From Actinernus sp. WN-2022 (lineage: Eukaryota; Cnidaria; Anthozoa; Actiniaria; Actinernidae): DNA of 64,000 bases. Made by a program: the position numbers and the translations under genes. Shown here one piece after another: positions 1-9,714 of this stretch. Below the pieces are notes generated by a model that ran no database searches, was not told the DNA's origin, and saw nothing but the letters and a program-made list of their open reading frames with translations. The stretch spans positions 24,730,369 through 24,794,368 of the forward strand of contig JAOWCC010001751.1 in assembly GCA_030867875.1 (NCBI GenBank), read 5' to 3'. The stretch's first letter is position 1. Each line of letters begins with the position of its first letter.

Positions 1-1769
1 ATATTTGAAAACTTTGAGAGTAGACTAAAACTCAAGCCAAAAACCAGAATTGTTTTAAATGTTCATATATATGTTCGTAAAGGGCTCTATAACATTATTT
101 CTACCGTGTAATTATATGTGACGTTGTTCAAAATGATATAGTCGTATGAAGCATCTTATTTTGCAACGTCGCGTGCGATCGCTTTTAAAATTTGCTAAGT
201 ACCTATAAGTTGGTCTAATACGACCAATCGAAGTTTGGCCTTCTGCGCGAATTTTCTTGTCAGAAATATTAATATCTGCACATCTTTCTAAAAGCCCTAA
301 GGCTTTTACCATCATGGCGTTTTGTAGTTTTGCTATCTAGGCTTTAGTCTAGTCATATGCTTCAGTTTACTTTGGGCAAGACATTTAGGAGTACGTGCAG
401 GAAAGCCAAGGTCTGACTCATTGTTTTCTCTGCTAATATTGTCAAAGCTGTGTCAGTTCCCAATACTTTGCTTATAAAACACTTCTAACGTTAAAATGGG
501 GAAAAACAATCAATCATTGGCCATAAATTGGTAGATATTAACGTTGTGTCAGCAGAATGAATGATATCAGAATCTCCAACAAGAGAACTAGTATTAATAA
601 CGCAGTTCTTAATTAAAATGACATGAGAATCCGAATACGCTCTGCAAATATAATCAGATTGAGTATAAATCTTTTTTTCCCACGGCACGTATGTGTAGCT
701 AATAGTTCTCTCTTTTATCATGATTCCTTTATTTTCCTTCTCACCCTTGCACATTATTCATCTACAAAGAGCATTGAAATTAGTTCAGTTCTCTTCTTGG
801 TGAACCGTAGACACTACACAGTACTTCATATTCATATATGTGTTTACAGAGGGCGGAGGTGTAGAACAGAACCATTGTTGCGCGCGGAAAGCAATTCACT
901 TTTTTCTAAACGGGTAAGTCCTAGCTATAGTCTCGCCTGTTTGGAGAGCCGTGCCCAAAATACTTGTCGTATAAACATTAATTTGCTAGGTGCAGAATGC
1001 AGTCAGATTTTTAGGTTTGGCGAAGGGACTTTCACTAGCAATCAGCTTGTAGAAACCAGATCGCTGCTTACTCTGTGTGGTATTACTGAAATACTTTTAA
1101 TATTAATAATGTTAGTGATGATAATGATAATAATAATAATAATAATATTTTATCAATATGATAATGTAATGGTAATAGTATGATGGACTTTAAGCAACCA
1201 CGACGACAACGTCTTAGGACCCCTGATGACATAATTACAAAATACAGTCTGCACGTGAAATTCACGCAGTCGTCTAAATTTCGACCGTTGTCTGGAAAAA
1301 TAACATGTAAACCCCAAAGTCTACGTGTACAAGAGAACTTAAACGTCAGCGATGAACGGAACTTTACTGAATGATGCTATTCATATTTTTCGAAGATCTG
1401 GATGTGAAAAGTAATTAAGTAATGGTTCGCGTAAGAATAGGAGCACTCAACTCAAACTTGATATCTCATTGGTTAAACATAAATAAACCTCCTAAAAATA
1501 GGAAAGAACTCTGATTTCACAATATTATTTTAAAGAAAATGATTGAAGCGGACAATATGTAACTATGTAAAAAGAGAGAAAGAAATCCTATGTGGGGGAC
1601 ATTGAATTTTTTTATAATATCTCCGCTTTTGTTTTAGTGTCTTTCTATTGGCTGAATTTGTTTTGGAATCAAAAACATATACACAACGAGCGATTTCATA
1701 CATTTTAATTTGAGAACATTAATACAACTAGTCAAGAGATATCTTTAGAAAGAATTGAACCATTTTCTA
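1..1769. other. Non-coding sequence, no gene recognised
   Basis: No open frame here resembles a known family. A GAT/AAT-rich microsatellite lies at about 1115-1150. The frame across 623-1183 has low-complexity, isoleucine-rich ends and no recognisable domain, so it is not called. Confidence 0.6.
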
Positions 1770-1975
1770 TGTGGGATTAGTGAAATCACATTCATTGCCG
1801 CGGAACAATAGATCTTGCTCCAGTTTGTTATACGAACCATTACTGTAAAGTTATGTGAAAGAACTTTAACACACACGAGTTTCTAGTTGCCATGTTTTTA
1901 TTCTCTACCTCGTGCACCTCCGTCACGTGATTCATTATGATTGACAGGTTAGGAACCAATGTGAATAACACAACA
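1770..1975 (-). repeat. Probable 3' LTR of the gypsy remnant
   Basis: On the minus strand the stretch begins TGTTGTG and ends CCCACA, that is TG...CA. It is immediately preceded by a purine-rich AAGGGGAGA tract (about 1976-1984) typical of a polypurine primer site. About 206 bp is short but allowed for an LTR. The partner LTR is absent, so the boundary at 1770 is inferred from the terminal dinucleotides alone. Confidence 0.45.
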
Positions 1976-1980
1976 TCTCC

Positions 1981-2493
1981 CCTTGTTTAAAGGGGAACTC
2001 AACCCTAAAATCAACCCAATGTCTATACAAACATGTATTCGAAATAAATAGGTTCTGCTATTTAATTTTTCTGTGTTGCGCGCCTAGCAAGAGAAAATCC
2101 GAAAACCTTCCTCACAGCCTCCGGTATGTACAGACGGCTCAAGTCTTGTAATTTGTGACGTAGTATACGGGGAATAAATTAGTTTTGCCATGCCGTCCCC
2201 TACATTGAATAGCAGGCCTAATGGCTTCTAATTGCGGACCATTGTGCTTTCTTTGTGCTAGAGGTGTGATCGTTCTTCCTTGGTATGTGTGACGTACGTT
2301 ATGGGGAGATTTGCACTGAATTGAGCCGCCACACAATATAGATTTTTCAGCGGAAAATCGAACTTGGAGACTAATTTTCTCCTCACATACGCGCAACACA
2401 GAAAAATAAAATATCAGAACTTATTTCTTTAGAATACATCTTTGTAAAGACGTTGGGTTGATTTTAGGGTTTAGTTCTCCTTTAAAGGAAAAG
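1981..2493. mobile_element. MITE-like element with about 60-bp terminal inverted repeats
   Basis: Positions 1981-2040 and 2432-2493 are inverted copies of one another, sharing blocks such as AACCCTAAAATCAACCCAA with a few mismatches. The interior codes for nothing recognisable. The element lies between gypsy pol and the gypsy polypurine tract, so it arrived after the retroelement. A target duplication is not clear, because both edges are rich in TTTAAAGG-like sequence. Confidence 0.75.
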
Positions 2494-2972
2494 TAAACTA
2501 CTGTGAAATAGTAATCTAACGTTCCTAGGAGTCCTCTTAAATAAAAATCTAGTCCTACGTTTTCTTTCACCTTAATCGATGGTTTCCAGAGTCTCTTTGG
2601 TCTGACGCTGTTCGAGCCTGGTGTCTTCAGTGGCGTCGCTGGTATTGCATTCTCTTCAACTTTTGCTGCTGCAGTTGTGTCATGAGATTGGCCTACCGAT
2701 GTACTCTGCTTGTCTTCAGGTAGTAGTGTTAAGTGTGAGCGGTTTCTTCTTATGTCGTCTTGTGGCGTCTTTACCATATATGATCTCTGAGTTCCTGCCT
2801 CGGAAGTGACAAGTCCTTGTCTGTCGAGATCTTGGATGAATACTTCTGTACCTGATTGTAGTGGTGGCAAGATGACAGCTCGATGACGTTTGTTGTAGTT
2901 GTCCTGTTGCTTTACTCTGCTATCAGCTTCCCTTTGGCGCAAATTTTCTAGGTTTGGCCATTTGGGTGCCAA
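2494..2972 (-). pseudogene. Gypsy pol C-terminal region
   Basis: The frame carries the segment after integrase, with a basic stretch ending in RRNRSHL, which is typical of the chromatin-side tail of gypsy integrases. The open frame runs on into the TIR of the neighbouring MITE (to 2421), but that extension is not native. A stop or frameshift near 2980 separates it from the integrase frame. Confidence 0.65.
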
Positions 2973-2993
2973 CTCTGCACTGAAGATTGGAAC

Positions 2994-3803
2994 CTATGTC
3001 CTTATCTTCCTTCCCATCAATAGTTCAGATGGCGAATAACCGCATGCAAGAGGAGTGGACCTGTATGCCAGCAATCCTATTGCTTGGTCCTTTTCTTTGG
3101 TAAGAATCCTCTTGACAGTCTGTACACCTCTTTCAACTTCTCCGTTGGATTGTGGGTACCTCGGGCTTGAGGTGACATGCTTGAAACCCCAAATATTTGC
3201 AAAGTGTGTGAATTCTGCGCTGTTATACTGTGGTCCGTTGTCTGATCGGAGCTCTTCAGGTATTCCGTACCTCGCAAATATCACTTTTAACTTTCGGATT
3301 ATGTCTGATGACTTCTTCGTCTTTGGAAGTATTTCAACTTCCACGTTTCGCGAGAAGTAGTCAAGTACTAGTAACAAGTAGTCTAAGCTCTTCTGTTCGA
3401 ATAGGTCTGTGGCTATGATCTGCCACGGTCTTTCAGGGAACGGTGTCGACCTGAGTGGCTCGGTTTGGTTTGACCTGCTTACTGCACATGTCCGGCAGTT
3501 TTCTACAAGATCCTGTATCTCTCTGCTGAGTCCTGGCCACCACACCGACTCTTTAGCTCGCGCCTGACACTTGGTTATACCCTGGTATCCCTGATGTATT
3601 CTATCTAATACATCTAGTTTCATCGATGATGGAACCACGATTCTGTGTCCCTGCAACAATAATTTCTGCACAACTGTTAGTTCTCCCATGAAAGCCCAGT
3701 ATGGTTTCACAGCATCATTGAGATCCTGTTTCATGGGCCAGTGATCTAAACAGTAGTTCTTTAGTTGTCTGCAAACTTCATATTCGTCCTGAGCTTCTAT
3801 CAT
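2994..3803 (-). pseudogene. Gypsy integrase (zinc-binding and DDE core)
   Basis: The 269-residue frame shows a zinc-binding region (His70, Cys103, Cys106) followed by a retroviral-type integrase core. The catalytic triad is present: Asp133 in ATD, Asp188 in SDNGPQ and Glu224 in NGEVERG, with 35 residues between the last two. The second zinc His, expected in an HxGH pattern, is Tyr73 (HQGYQG), so zinc binding is probably impaired. The frame overlaps the RNase H tail at 3800-3803. In an active element this protein would insert the cDNA into the host genome; here it is part of a broken polyprotein. Confidence 0.85.
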
Positions 3804-4060
3804 CTGCTGAAGTTTCGTATCTGATATGGGTATAGGTTAGTAAGAATACTATCAACATGAGCATTCGTTTCATCATGATCTATGGTTGGTACACTGTGTT
3901 TATTGTCTGGCTGGAGCCTGGACAATGCATCAGCTACATACAAGTTCTTTCCTGGAACATGCTTGACTTCTTTAAACTGGTACCTCATTATCCTCATGCG
4001 GAATCTTTGCACTCTAGGGGACATTTTGTCTAGCGTGTGAGTTGTAAGGATTGGGACCAA
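3800..4060 (-). pseudogene. Gypsy RNase H C-terminus and linker
   Basis: The frame contains the HVPGKNLYVADALSR motif that closes gypsy RNase H domains, including its catalytic Asp. It follows the RT-RNase H frame after a break at about 4060-4070. The remaining residues are linker leading to integrase. Confidence 0.75.
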
Positions 4061-4070
4061 AGGCTTATGG

Positions 4071-4853
4071 TCAGTCTCGATCTACATAAATGGATTTCCC
4101 TACAATGTACTCACTTGACCTCTCGCACGCCCATGTGAGAGCTAGAGCCTCCTTCTCGATTTGTGCATACCTAGCTTCGGTAGGGGTGAGAGCCCTTGAG
4201 ATGAATGAGACTGGTCTCCACGTAGTATCTGGTTGAAGTTGTAGCAATACTCCTCCTAGGCCATAACTCGATGCATCTGCTGATATCTTGGTTTCTCTGT
4301 TTGGATCATACATGGCCAAGATTGGTGCACTCATCAGTACAGCTTTGATTTCCTCAAATGCTTTGCTTTGTGCTGAATCCCATATCCACGCAGTTTCCTT
4401 CTGGAGTAGGTCTCGTATGGGTTTCGTCTTCCCTGCAAGATGCTCACAAAATCTGCTTAAGTGATTAACCATACCCAGGAATGTTCTAACTTCTGGCACA
4501 TTTCTGGGATGTGGCATGTCTGCAATTGCTGCTAGCTTATCTGGGTCTACTTCAATGCTCCGCTCACTCGATACATGGCCTAAATACTTGATTTCAGTGG
4601 TATTAAATATACACTTATCAATATTTAGTGTCATTTGTGCTTGTTGTATGCGGTCAAGAACTGCTTCAAGCCTAGCATCATGTTGCTGTTGTGTTTTTCC
4701 ATGAATCAAAACATCATCGATACTGCATTCAACGCCCTCTAATCCCTCTAGTATCTGACTCATGTTCTTTTGGAACTTCTCGGAGCCCAACGTGATTCCA
4801 TATGGTAGCACATTAAACCAGAATCTTCCCATAAAGGAACTAGTAAACACCAA
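4071..4853 (-). pseudogene. Gypsy reverse transcriptase and RNase H, N-terminally truncated
   Basis: The 260-residue frame begins within the RT palm. The catalytic pair is Asp46-Asp47 in the context CSIDDVLIHG, where the usual aromatic residue before xDD is Ser. RT thumb and connection follow (YLGH at 90-93). RNase H follows with Asp193 (SADASSYGLGG) and Glu236 (EKEALAL). The N-terminal RT fingers, with the first catalytic Asp, are absent because homology stops at 4853. The enzyme would copy element RNA to DNA if intact; this copy cannot. Confidence 0.85.
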
Positions 4854-4855
4854 AT

Positions 4856-4950
4856 TTCTGAAGAAAACACATTTCTAACTCCCGTCGTCACTGCCGTCGC
4901 CGACGTGGTTGCTAAAGTCCCTAACAAGAACGGCAGCAGTCGACTAGTTG
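4856..4950. repeat. GTC-rich dispersed repeat, copy 1
   Basis: The segment starting AGAAAACACATTTCTAACTC, then GTCGTC-rich, then TGGTTGCTAAAG, resembles 40686-40790 over most of its length. It abuts the truncated end of the gypsy RT, so it may mark the insertion or deletion that removed the 5' half of that element. Confidence 0.55.
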
Positions 4951-6746
4951 TCTGTACGAATATAGATGATCGAACATCTATCTGTTAAAAACAGGTGCAA
5001 ACATAACTCTTCTTTTGAAGAGCTTTGGAGGTGCCATACCTGTCAAGCTATCAAATTTCCGGTACCTCATTATCTTCTTAGTTCTATTCTCAACGTGATA
5101 TAAATGTCACTTGGTTTTGAGTTTGAGCAGGGCGATGCCGTAAAAGAAAACATAGTTTGGCCTTCTTCCCCGTAATGGGAACTAAGAAGTCAACAAAGCT
5201 GACTAGACAACGTATATATATATTGAAGATATACAATTTTTAGGCTGGCCATTTAACCAGCCTTTTTCAGGTAGATTTTACAAATGAGGATTTTCTTTCA
5301 TAATGACGAGTATACATTCAAAGGTGACTACGCAATGTGAAAGAAAAAGGAAATGGCATAAATGAAAAATACAGATGAAAGATAACAATACGATTAATAT
5401 AATAGAATAAATAAAAATTAGACGACGTAAATAAAATTACTTATTATACGACTTCGGCGTTTTCGAGTGCAAATACAGGATGAAATGAATGCAAATGTGA
5501 GAGCTTATACACGGTTCACTAAAAGATTTGCGCAGGTTTAATTCAACACTTAAAAGGTTTTGTAAGCGCGGGAGCCAATCAAAATGGGGCTGTTCGAGTG
5601 ATAGCTAATCAGCTTTTAATGCGCGAAAACAGTGGGTTTTTTTTCAGCGCGAGCTGCCTCTCCCGCGACATATATGGTTGATAGTTTCTGCTCTCAGAAT
5701 AGTTTCTTCAAACAGAGTTGTAAGGTAAGCAAAAATGAATAATTTTCTCGTGCTAGCCCGTCGTATAACAAACAATTTATTACACGTACGAAAACTTGTG
5801 TAATACGGCTGGAAATCTTTACTCGTCAATTTTATATGTTCTCGCCTTTCAGGCTCGAAATTGACTCGTAAATACCCATGCAGCCGTATAACACAACTTT
5901 TCGTGTAATAACTTCGATTTTTTCCCTTTATATATCTAAGTTTCATCCGGCGCTTGATCATGCCGAGGGGATCGAGATTTTCCGCTTTTTCTGAGATGTG
6001 ACTCTCTGGCTTTGTGCACGAGTCGCACGCGTGAATAATGTTTTTATTTTATTTTATCAAAAATATTGTATATGTTCAATATATACGTTGAACCATCAGC
6101 TTTGCCGTTATAGACCTTGGACTTCAACTGTTGTTATTGTTTTTGGCTGATCAGATCTCACTGTCAGATCCAACCCGGTACAATCGGACAGAATTGATGT
6201 ATACGGTTTTTGCTCTTTTTTATAACTGTTTAACGGAGATAACAATATGTGACATTTCGTCTCCCACCCGAATAAATTTAGTCATATTCATATACATTTT
6301 CGACTTTCTTTATGTTTTAGATCGAGCGCCTTCCCTCCGAGCTGTTCATGATCAGTGCTTGCATTCTATGATATCGATCTAGAGTGGTTTTCGGTTGAGT
6401 GTCAGAAGAAATGTGATTTCTTTGGTTTTGCGTTTTGTTAGCTTTTCTATTGGTTGTGACTGAAATGTTTTATAACAATATCAACCAATCAAGTTCTAAA
6501 CTAAAACCAACATTTTTTTCGGTCCGTCGTGCATTCAAATTTCGTAATTATCTTGGTTTTACGACATTCAATTTAAAACGGCTCAATCAGTACCAAGAAG
6601 ACGATTCAATTATTTCCTCAATGTTTTTATTAGCCTTGTTTATTTGTATAACTCAGTAGAAACCTGCTGAAAGACTAAGATGGTATGAAATATAGGGAAC
6701 CAGTTTTGCCTGCCGACGCGATCAAGTGATTTCGATGCAGGCAGGC
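4951..6746. other. Non-coding sequence, no gene recognised
   Basis: Nothing recognisable as coding. A short hairpin at about 5240-5263 (AGGCTGG...CCAGCCT) is present without context. The frames at 5644-5961, 6131-6382 and 6435-6659 lack any family resemblance. Confidence 0.5.
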
Positions 6747-6986
6747 AACCCAACCGGCAACCCAACCGGTAACCCAACCGGTAACCCAACCGGTAACCCA
6801 ACCGGTAACCCAACCGGTAACCCAACCGGTAACCCAACCGGTAACCCAACCGGTAACCCAACCGGTAACCCAACCGGTAACCCAACCGGTAACCCAACCG
6901 GTAACCCAACCGGTAACCCAACCGGTAACCCAACCGGTAATCCAACCGGTAACCCAACCGGTAATCCAACCGGTAACCCAACCGGT
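6747..6986. repeat. 12-bp minisatellite, 20 tandem copies
   Basis: The unit is AACCCAACCGGT, repeated 20 times with only a few single-base variants (GGC for GGT at the left end, AATCC for AACCC near the right). Because 12 is a multiple of three, all frames stay open and produce artefactual NPTG or GWVT/GYRL repeat peptides; no protein is implied. The array ends about 200 bp before the GPCR start codon, inside its presumed 5' UTR intron or promoter. Confidence 0.95.
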
Positions 6987-7140
6987 AGCCAACGTTTTCC
7001 AAAACTTTCTGAACGAATTTCTGTTTTCCGGTGTAAATGGTAAGCACCCCTGCCTTACCATTTTGTCGTCTCTTGATTTGTTTTAGGTTTGGTTAGTTAA
7101 CCAATCACTTGTCTTAGACATTATATTATTGCGTTTCTCT

Positions 7141-7162
7141 CAGTTTTTTTCTCCCCTTTTAG
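7141..7162 (+). promoter_or_regulatory. Probable 3' splice site in the GPCR 5' UTR
   Basis: A pyrimidine tract (TTTTTTTCTCCCCTTTTAG) ends in AG at 7161-7162, 25 bases before the GPCR ATG. This suggests that the coding sequence lies in one exon behind a non-coding leader exon, a common arrangement for otherwise uninterrupted GPCR genes. Confidence 0.5.
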
Positions 7163-7187
7163 GCAACTCAAAAACAAAGCCGGGGAA

Positions 7188-8174
7188 ATGTTCCCGTTGC
7201 CTGTTAACTTCACTACCAGAAATCTCAGCACACCGATCGATGGCCCAAACGATCCACTCTTCTGGTCCGACACTGACATTGTGGTTGTGATCCTAGCGGT
7301 TTTCATCGTGATTGGAAACGGAACCGTTCTATTTCTCGTGAAAACAAAACGCTCGCTTAGAACTGTTACAAATTACTTTCTGGTCAGCTTAGCCACCTCA
7401 GATTTATTGACAGGCCTTTTCACAATACCCATGTACCTGGTTTGTAGCGTGACAATGCGTAACGGCATTTGCAATGCAAGTGTTCCTCCGTTAACCTTCA
7501 CATCCCTATCAACTGTGTCCCACATTGCTACCGTCACCGTTGACCGCTATATCGCCATATTGCTTTCTTTGCGTTACTGCGCATTGGTGACGAAATCGCG
7601 GGCCAAGCTAATGATTGTGATCGTGTGGGTCGTTTCCATGCTCGTGGCCTTATTCCAGCTTGTTTGGGTCGCAGGTGCAGACATACACGCCGAGGAAGAT
7701 CACCCAGATTTTCGTAGATATGAAGTTACCTACTCAATGTTTATCAACGTACTCACACTTGCCCCTTTGCCATTTCTGACATACACCTATTATCGAATCT
7801 TTAAGGAGGTCCATCGCCAATACAATGTCATTCGCCGTGAAAACATTACTTCTGATTCCGAGCGAACACGAAGTCACGAATCAAGGACCGTTTTAGTATT
7901 CGCTCTGATGTTGGCGACGTATTTCTTCTGTTGGATGCCAAATGGTCTTATTAGGTATCAGTTCACCACGTCGTCTTTTGAGATGCCAGAGTGGGCTGAG
8001 GTAGTAATCATTCATCTCCGTTTTCTGTCCTCGTTTTTGAATCCATGTTTTTGTTTATTTGGTAAGCATGATTTTCGCATGGCTCTGAGTAGTTGGTGCA
8101 GAAGGCGCATACGCAAAAGAGCTCCGCTGAAAGAATCAAGCAAACCACGGTTAGCACAAACGTACCTTAATTGA
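7188..8174 (+). CDS. Rhodopsin-like (class A) G protein-coupled receptor
   Basis: A 328-residue, seven-helix receptor expected in the plasma membrane, coupling an unknown ligand to heterotrimeric G proteins. TM1 is about 30-53 with Asn44 (GNG), TM2 61-85 with Asp72 (LATSD), TM3 100-124 ending in Asp119-Arg120-Tyr121, TM4 141-163 with Trp147, TM5 183-206 with Pro194, TM6 233-256 with CWMP 248-251, and TM7 270-292 with Asn285-Pro286. A basic helix 8 and short tail follow. NFT and NLS near the N-terminus are possible glycosylation sites. The start is the first Met, just after a likely splice acceptor. Oddities: Cys95 is at the position of the conserved TM3 cysteine but loop 2 (about 164-182) has no cysteine partner, and the NPxxY tyrosine is Cys289. 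The family is orphan-like; a bioamine, adenosine or lipid subfamily cannot be assigned by eye. The frame is intact and surrounded by repeats. Confidence 0.93.
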   Translation: MFPLPVNFTTRNLSTPIDGPNDPLFWSDTDIVVVILAVFIVIGNGTVLFLVKTKRSLRTVTNYFLVSLATSDLLTGLFTIPMYLVCSVTMRNGICNASVPPLTFTSLSTVSHIATVTVDRYIAILLSLRYCALVTKSRAKLMIVIVWVVSMLVALFQLVWVAGADIHAEEDHPDFRRYEVTYSMFINVLTLAPLPFLTYTYYRIFKEVHRQYNVIRRENITSDSERTRSHESRTVLVFALMLATYFFCWMPNGLIRYQFTTSSFEMPEWAEVVIIHLRFLSSFLNPCFCLFGKHDFRMALSSWCRRRIRKRAPLKESSKPRLAQTYLN

Positions 8175-8225
8175 GTACGAACTCCAGAAAATTGGTAAAG
8201 AAAATAATATGCAGTGTCAGTGCCA

Positions 8226-8467
8226 TATAAGCCTCTGGCTTTGGCTGTTCAATATACTGTAATCCTGTATATTACTTATTACAATAATTTATTATTATTA
8301 TTATTGTGTGTAAGCTCTTTGGCGCATGTATAGCATCTATTGCAATCATCTAACATCTCTCTTTTTTTCTTGGCGGTAGCTTGTCTTCAACGTTAACTTT
8401 CAACTTTATTTATTTACAGCACATAATGTTACAGTTTTAAGTGAAAAGCCAAAGCCAGAGGCTTATA
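8226..8467. mobile_element. Short inverted-repeat element (MITE-like) after the GPCR
   Basis: TATAAGCCTCTGGCTTTGGC at 8226 recurs inverted at 8443-8467, with 25-bp arms differing at one base. The interior has an ATT microsatellite (about 8284-8304). The left arm starts only about 50 bp after the GPCR stop codon, so the element is probably within its 3' UTR and could fold in the transcript. Confidence 0.7.
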
Positions 8468-8614
8468 GGGAAAAGGTCAGGGATAACTGAGAGCTATAAT
8501 ATAAATGTGAATATTTACAAGAGGATAAGTACAAAATACACACACACATAAAAATAAATTATATAAAGATAGATAAACATTTTACAGGAGATTTTCTTTT
8601 AAGTGATAGATTAA

Positions 8615-8967
8615 TAGCTATAATAATAATAAGTAGTAGTTTTGGGAGCGCTACACAAAGTCTCAACGCTCTTACATAATTCTGAGATGAAATAAAATAA
8701 AATAAAATAAAATGAAAGCTTATCTCGTAAAATATTTGCTAAAAAGATAAGTTTTAAGTAAAGATTTAAATATCTTTAAAGTTTCTGCACAGCGGATATG
8801 TATGGGAGTAGAATTCCAGAGTCTTGGAGTAGTTGCCATGAATGTTCTGTCACCATAATTCTTTGAGTTTGAAGATGGCACGACAAGTAGACTTTGTGTA
8901 GATGATCTTAAGTTGCGTTTAGGCTTATATATAGTCAAAAGCTCCTTGATGTATTCCCGGAGCTGCT
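8615..8967 (-). mobile_element. L2-like LINE, 3' end only
   Basis: On the minus strand the frame from about 8965 to 8720 encodes the C-terminus of an L2/CR1-type ORF2, with the block PRLWNSTPIHIR followed by FKSLLKTYLF. The 3' UTR ends in AT-rich simple repeats (ATTTT and ATT units), and a GCGTTGAGACTTTGTGTAGCGCT-like segment resembles the tail of the L2-like copy at 11205-12361. The rest of the element is missing (5' truncation). It abuts the plus-strand LINE that starts at 8968. Confidence 0.75.
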
Positions 8968-9434
8968 GCAGATATGGACAATTACCGTCCAATATCGGTG
9001 CTTTCAGTAGTGTCGAAAGTACTGGAGAGGGCTATGCATTGTCAACTTTATGGATATCTATCCGAGCATAAGCTCCTCAGTGCTTTCCAGTGTGGGTTCA
9101 GGAAGAATCATTCAACCACCTCAGCTGCGATTTCATTTACGGATACTACTCGCTGTGCCTCGGATCAAGGACTGTTGCCTGGAGCGGTATTTATCGACTT
9201 CCGCAAGGCTTTTGACACCGTGGACCACGGGATCCTGGTTAATAAGTTGGAATCGTATGGCCTTCAGGGCACAGAGCTCCGTTGGTTTGAAAATTATCTA
9301 ACAAATCGTCAACAGGTTGTGGGTTATGGAACAGAGTTATCGGATCCATGTGATATCTCTTCCGGAGTTCCTCAAGGCTCCATACTTGGTCCGTTGTTAT
9401 TTGTACTATTCGTTAACGATCTCCCCTCTGTCCA
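8968..9434 (+). pseudogene. LINE reverse transcriptase fragment, 5' part of a split copy
   Basis: The frame holds the first half of a LINE RT: the NYRPISVLSVVSKVLE block, FRKNHST, the first catalytic Asp in DFRKAFDTVDH and the GVPQGSILGPLLFVLFVNDL block. It breaks off after LPSV at a CAA-rich junction, where the minus-strand LINE's tail begins. The catalytic ADD box that should follow reappears at about 14862 on the same strand, so this is one LINE split by an insertion. The 5' portion (endonuclease) is absent. Confidence 0.8.
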
Positions 9435-9714
9435 ACAACAACAACAACAATATTTTATTGGCTCACACTATAAATTACAAGAATGATATAAAATACATTA
9501 TAAGTTATAAAAGGAAAAGACAAAGGAAAATAGAATGTTTGTTTGAGCCTAGAGGCTAAGGGAACCGTGAGGTTTTCGAGTTAGCCCCTAGTAGCTATCT
9601 AAAGTTTGAGTTGTTTTTTTTTATATAAAAGAAGCAGCAAGGAAGAGGAACTGGGACTAATAAATAATGTTTAGTGTAAAGGTAACTAATGACTTTTAAA
9701 AATGAAGAACGTAT

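Larger units (their letters stand above)
1770..4853 (-). mobile_element. Ty3/gypsy LTR retrotransposon remnant, 5' truncated
   Basis: Read on the minus strand, the order is reverse transcriptase, RNase H, integrase, pol C-terminus, polypurine tract and probable 3' LTR. Integrase downstream of RT is the Ty3/gypsy order. The copy is dead. Gag, protease and the first part of RT are missing beyond 4853, where the sequence changes to an unrelated GTC-rich repeat. Pol is broken into four frames, and a TIR element (1981-2493) sits between pol and the polypurine tract. No 5' LTR was found in the window. Confidence 0.85.

Noticed and set aside
623..1183. 186-codon plus-strand frame
   Set aside because: No domain, low-complexity isoleucine end over a microsatellite, no splice or start context.
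2139..2399. 86-codon minus-strand frame
   Set aside because: It lies wholly inside the non-coding interior of a MITE.
5238..5268. Hairpin plus T-run resembling a bacterial rho-independent terminator
   Set aside because: The window is clearly eukaryotic nuclear DNA, so this terminator type does not apply; the hairpin is short.
6640..7061. Repeat proteins (NPTG, GWVT or GYRL repeats) in three frames
   Set aside because: They are forced by a 12-bp minisatellite, whose unit is a multiple of three and keeps every frame open.
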